Below, in pieces: positions 62,389 through 64,000 of a stretch of 64,000 nt of DNA (the stretch's first letter is position 1; each line of letters begins with the position of its first letter). Below the pieces are notes generated by a model, which had not been told where the DNA came from, searched no databases, and saw only the letters and a list, made by a program, of their open reading frames with translations. The stretch is from contig CAWEYS010000013.1 in assembly GCA_963813355.1 (NCBI GenBank), positions 206,504 to 270,503 on the forward strand, read 5' to 3'. The stretch comes from DATAGF01 sp963813355. Its GTDB lineage: Bacteria > Actinomycetota > Thermoleophilia > Miltoncostaeales > Miltoncostaeaceae. The position numbers and the translations under genes are program-made.

Positions 62389-64000
<1,612 letters not shown>

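Overview
The window is very GC-rich (by eye well above 70%) and densely packed. It appears to be two pieces of actinobacterial DNA joined end to end. Bases 1 to about 52,440 look like a member of the Thermoleophilia (Solirubrobacterales-like). The evidence is the dnaJ-prmA-rsmE-mtaB-HIT-phoH-ybeY-dgkA-cdd-era housekeeping run with GTGA stop/start overlaps, LexA-type CGAAC-N4-GTTCG boxes at imuB and dnaE2, and many leaderless promoters. Bases from about 52,450 to 64,000 look like a Nocardioides-type organism: otsA, DUF3263, LytR_C, otsB, thrC behind a SAM riboswitch, moaD-like, GDYXXLXY/DUF2157, and groEL behind two CIRCE elements. These taxonomic calls rest on remembered gene families and were not searched. 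At the join a 5'-truncated pfkA and a 3'-truncated otsA, both on the minus strand, meet within about 20 bp. An assembly chimera is the simplest explanation.

Layout of the left part. 1-7375: chaperone, rRNA/tRNA modification, RNA metabolism and envelope operon on the plus strand. 7395-7900: wrecked IS481-type transposase. 7906-11430 (minus): ABC exporter plus NarL-type two-component system. 11531-14157: MBL hydrolase, ArsR/SRPBCC pair, Fpg/Nei glycosylase. 14193-19636: deoC (with a leaderless 10-codon mini-ORF), hisIE, trpE-G-D-C. 19715-21254: TlpA/CcmH-type redox genes. 21251-24934: a DUF72 gene whose 3' end is lost, a disordered stretch with fragments, and a frameshifted flavoprotein. 24949-31087: SHOCT/DUF6325, HD-GYP, secreted squalene-cyclase-repeat protein, A-type Fe-S carrier, acyltransferase, beta-lactamase-fold hydrolase. 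31135-33353: an overlapping sulfotransferase/sulfatase pair. 33313-37888: membrane protein, DsbA-like protein, second ArsR/SRPBCC pair, clpP, luciferase-like oxidoreductase. 37922-46638: the mutagenic-repair genes dnaE2 and imuB (with DUF6504), separated by MaoC, ThDP-enzyme, DUF4389 and amidase genes. 46708-52440: nitroreductase, secreted propeller, ArfB-like factor, topoisomerase III, pfkA fragment.

Right part. otsA reads leftward. DUF3263, LytR_C and otsB read rightward. thrC and a MoaD-like gene sit behind a SAM riboswitch. Then come small secreted and membrane genes, an SGNH hydrolase/methyltransferase/ATP-grasp triplet, and a nearly complete groEL running off the end.

Frameshifts in conserved genes are frequent. 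I see about 15 across the left 52 kb and about 20 in the right 10 kb, which suggests uncorrected indel errors and different read support for the two parts. Many genes that look broken are therefore probably intact in the organism.
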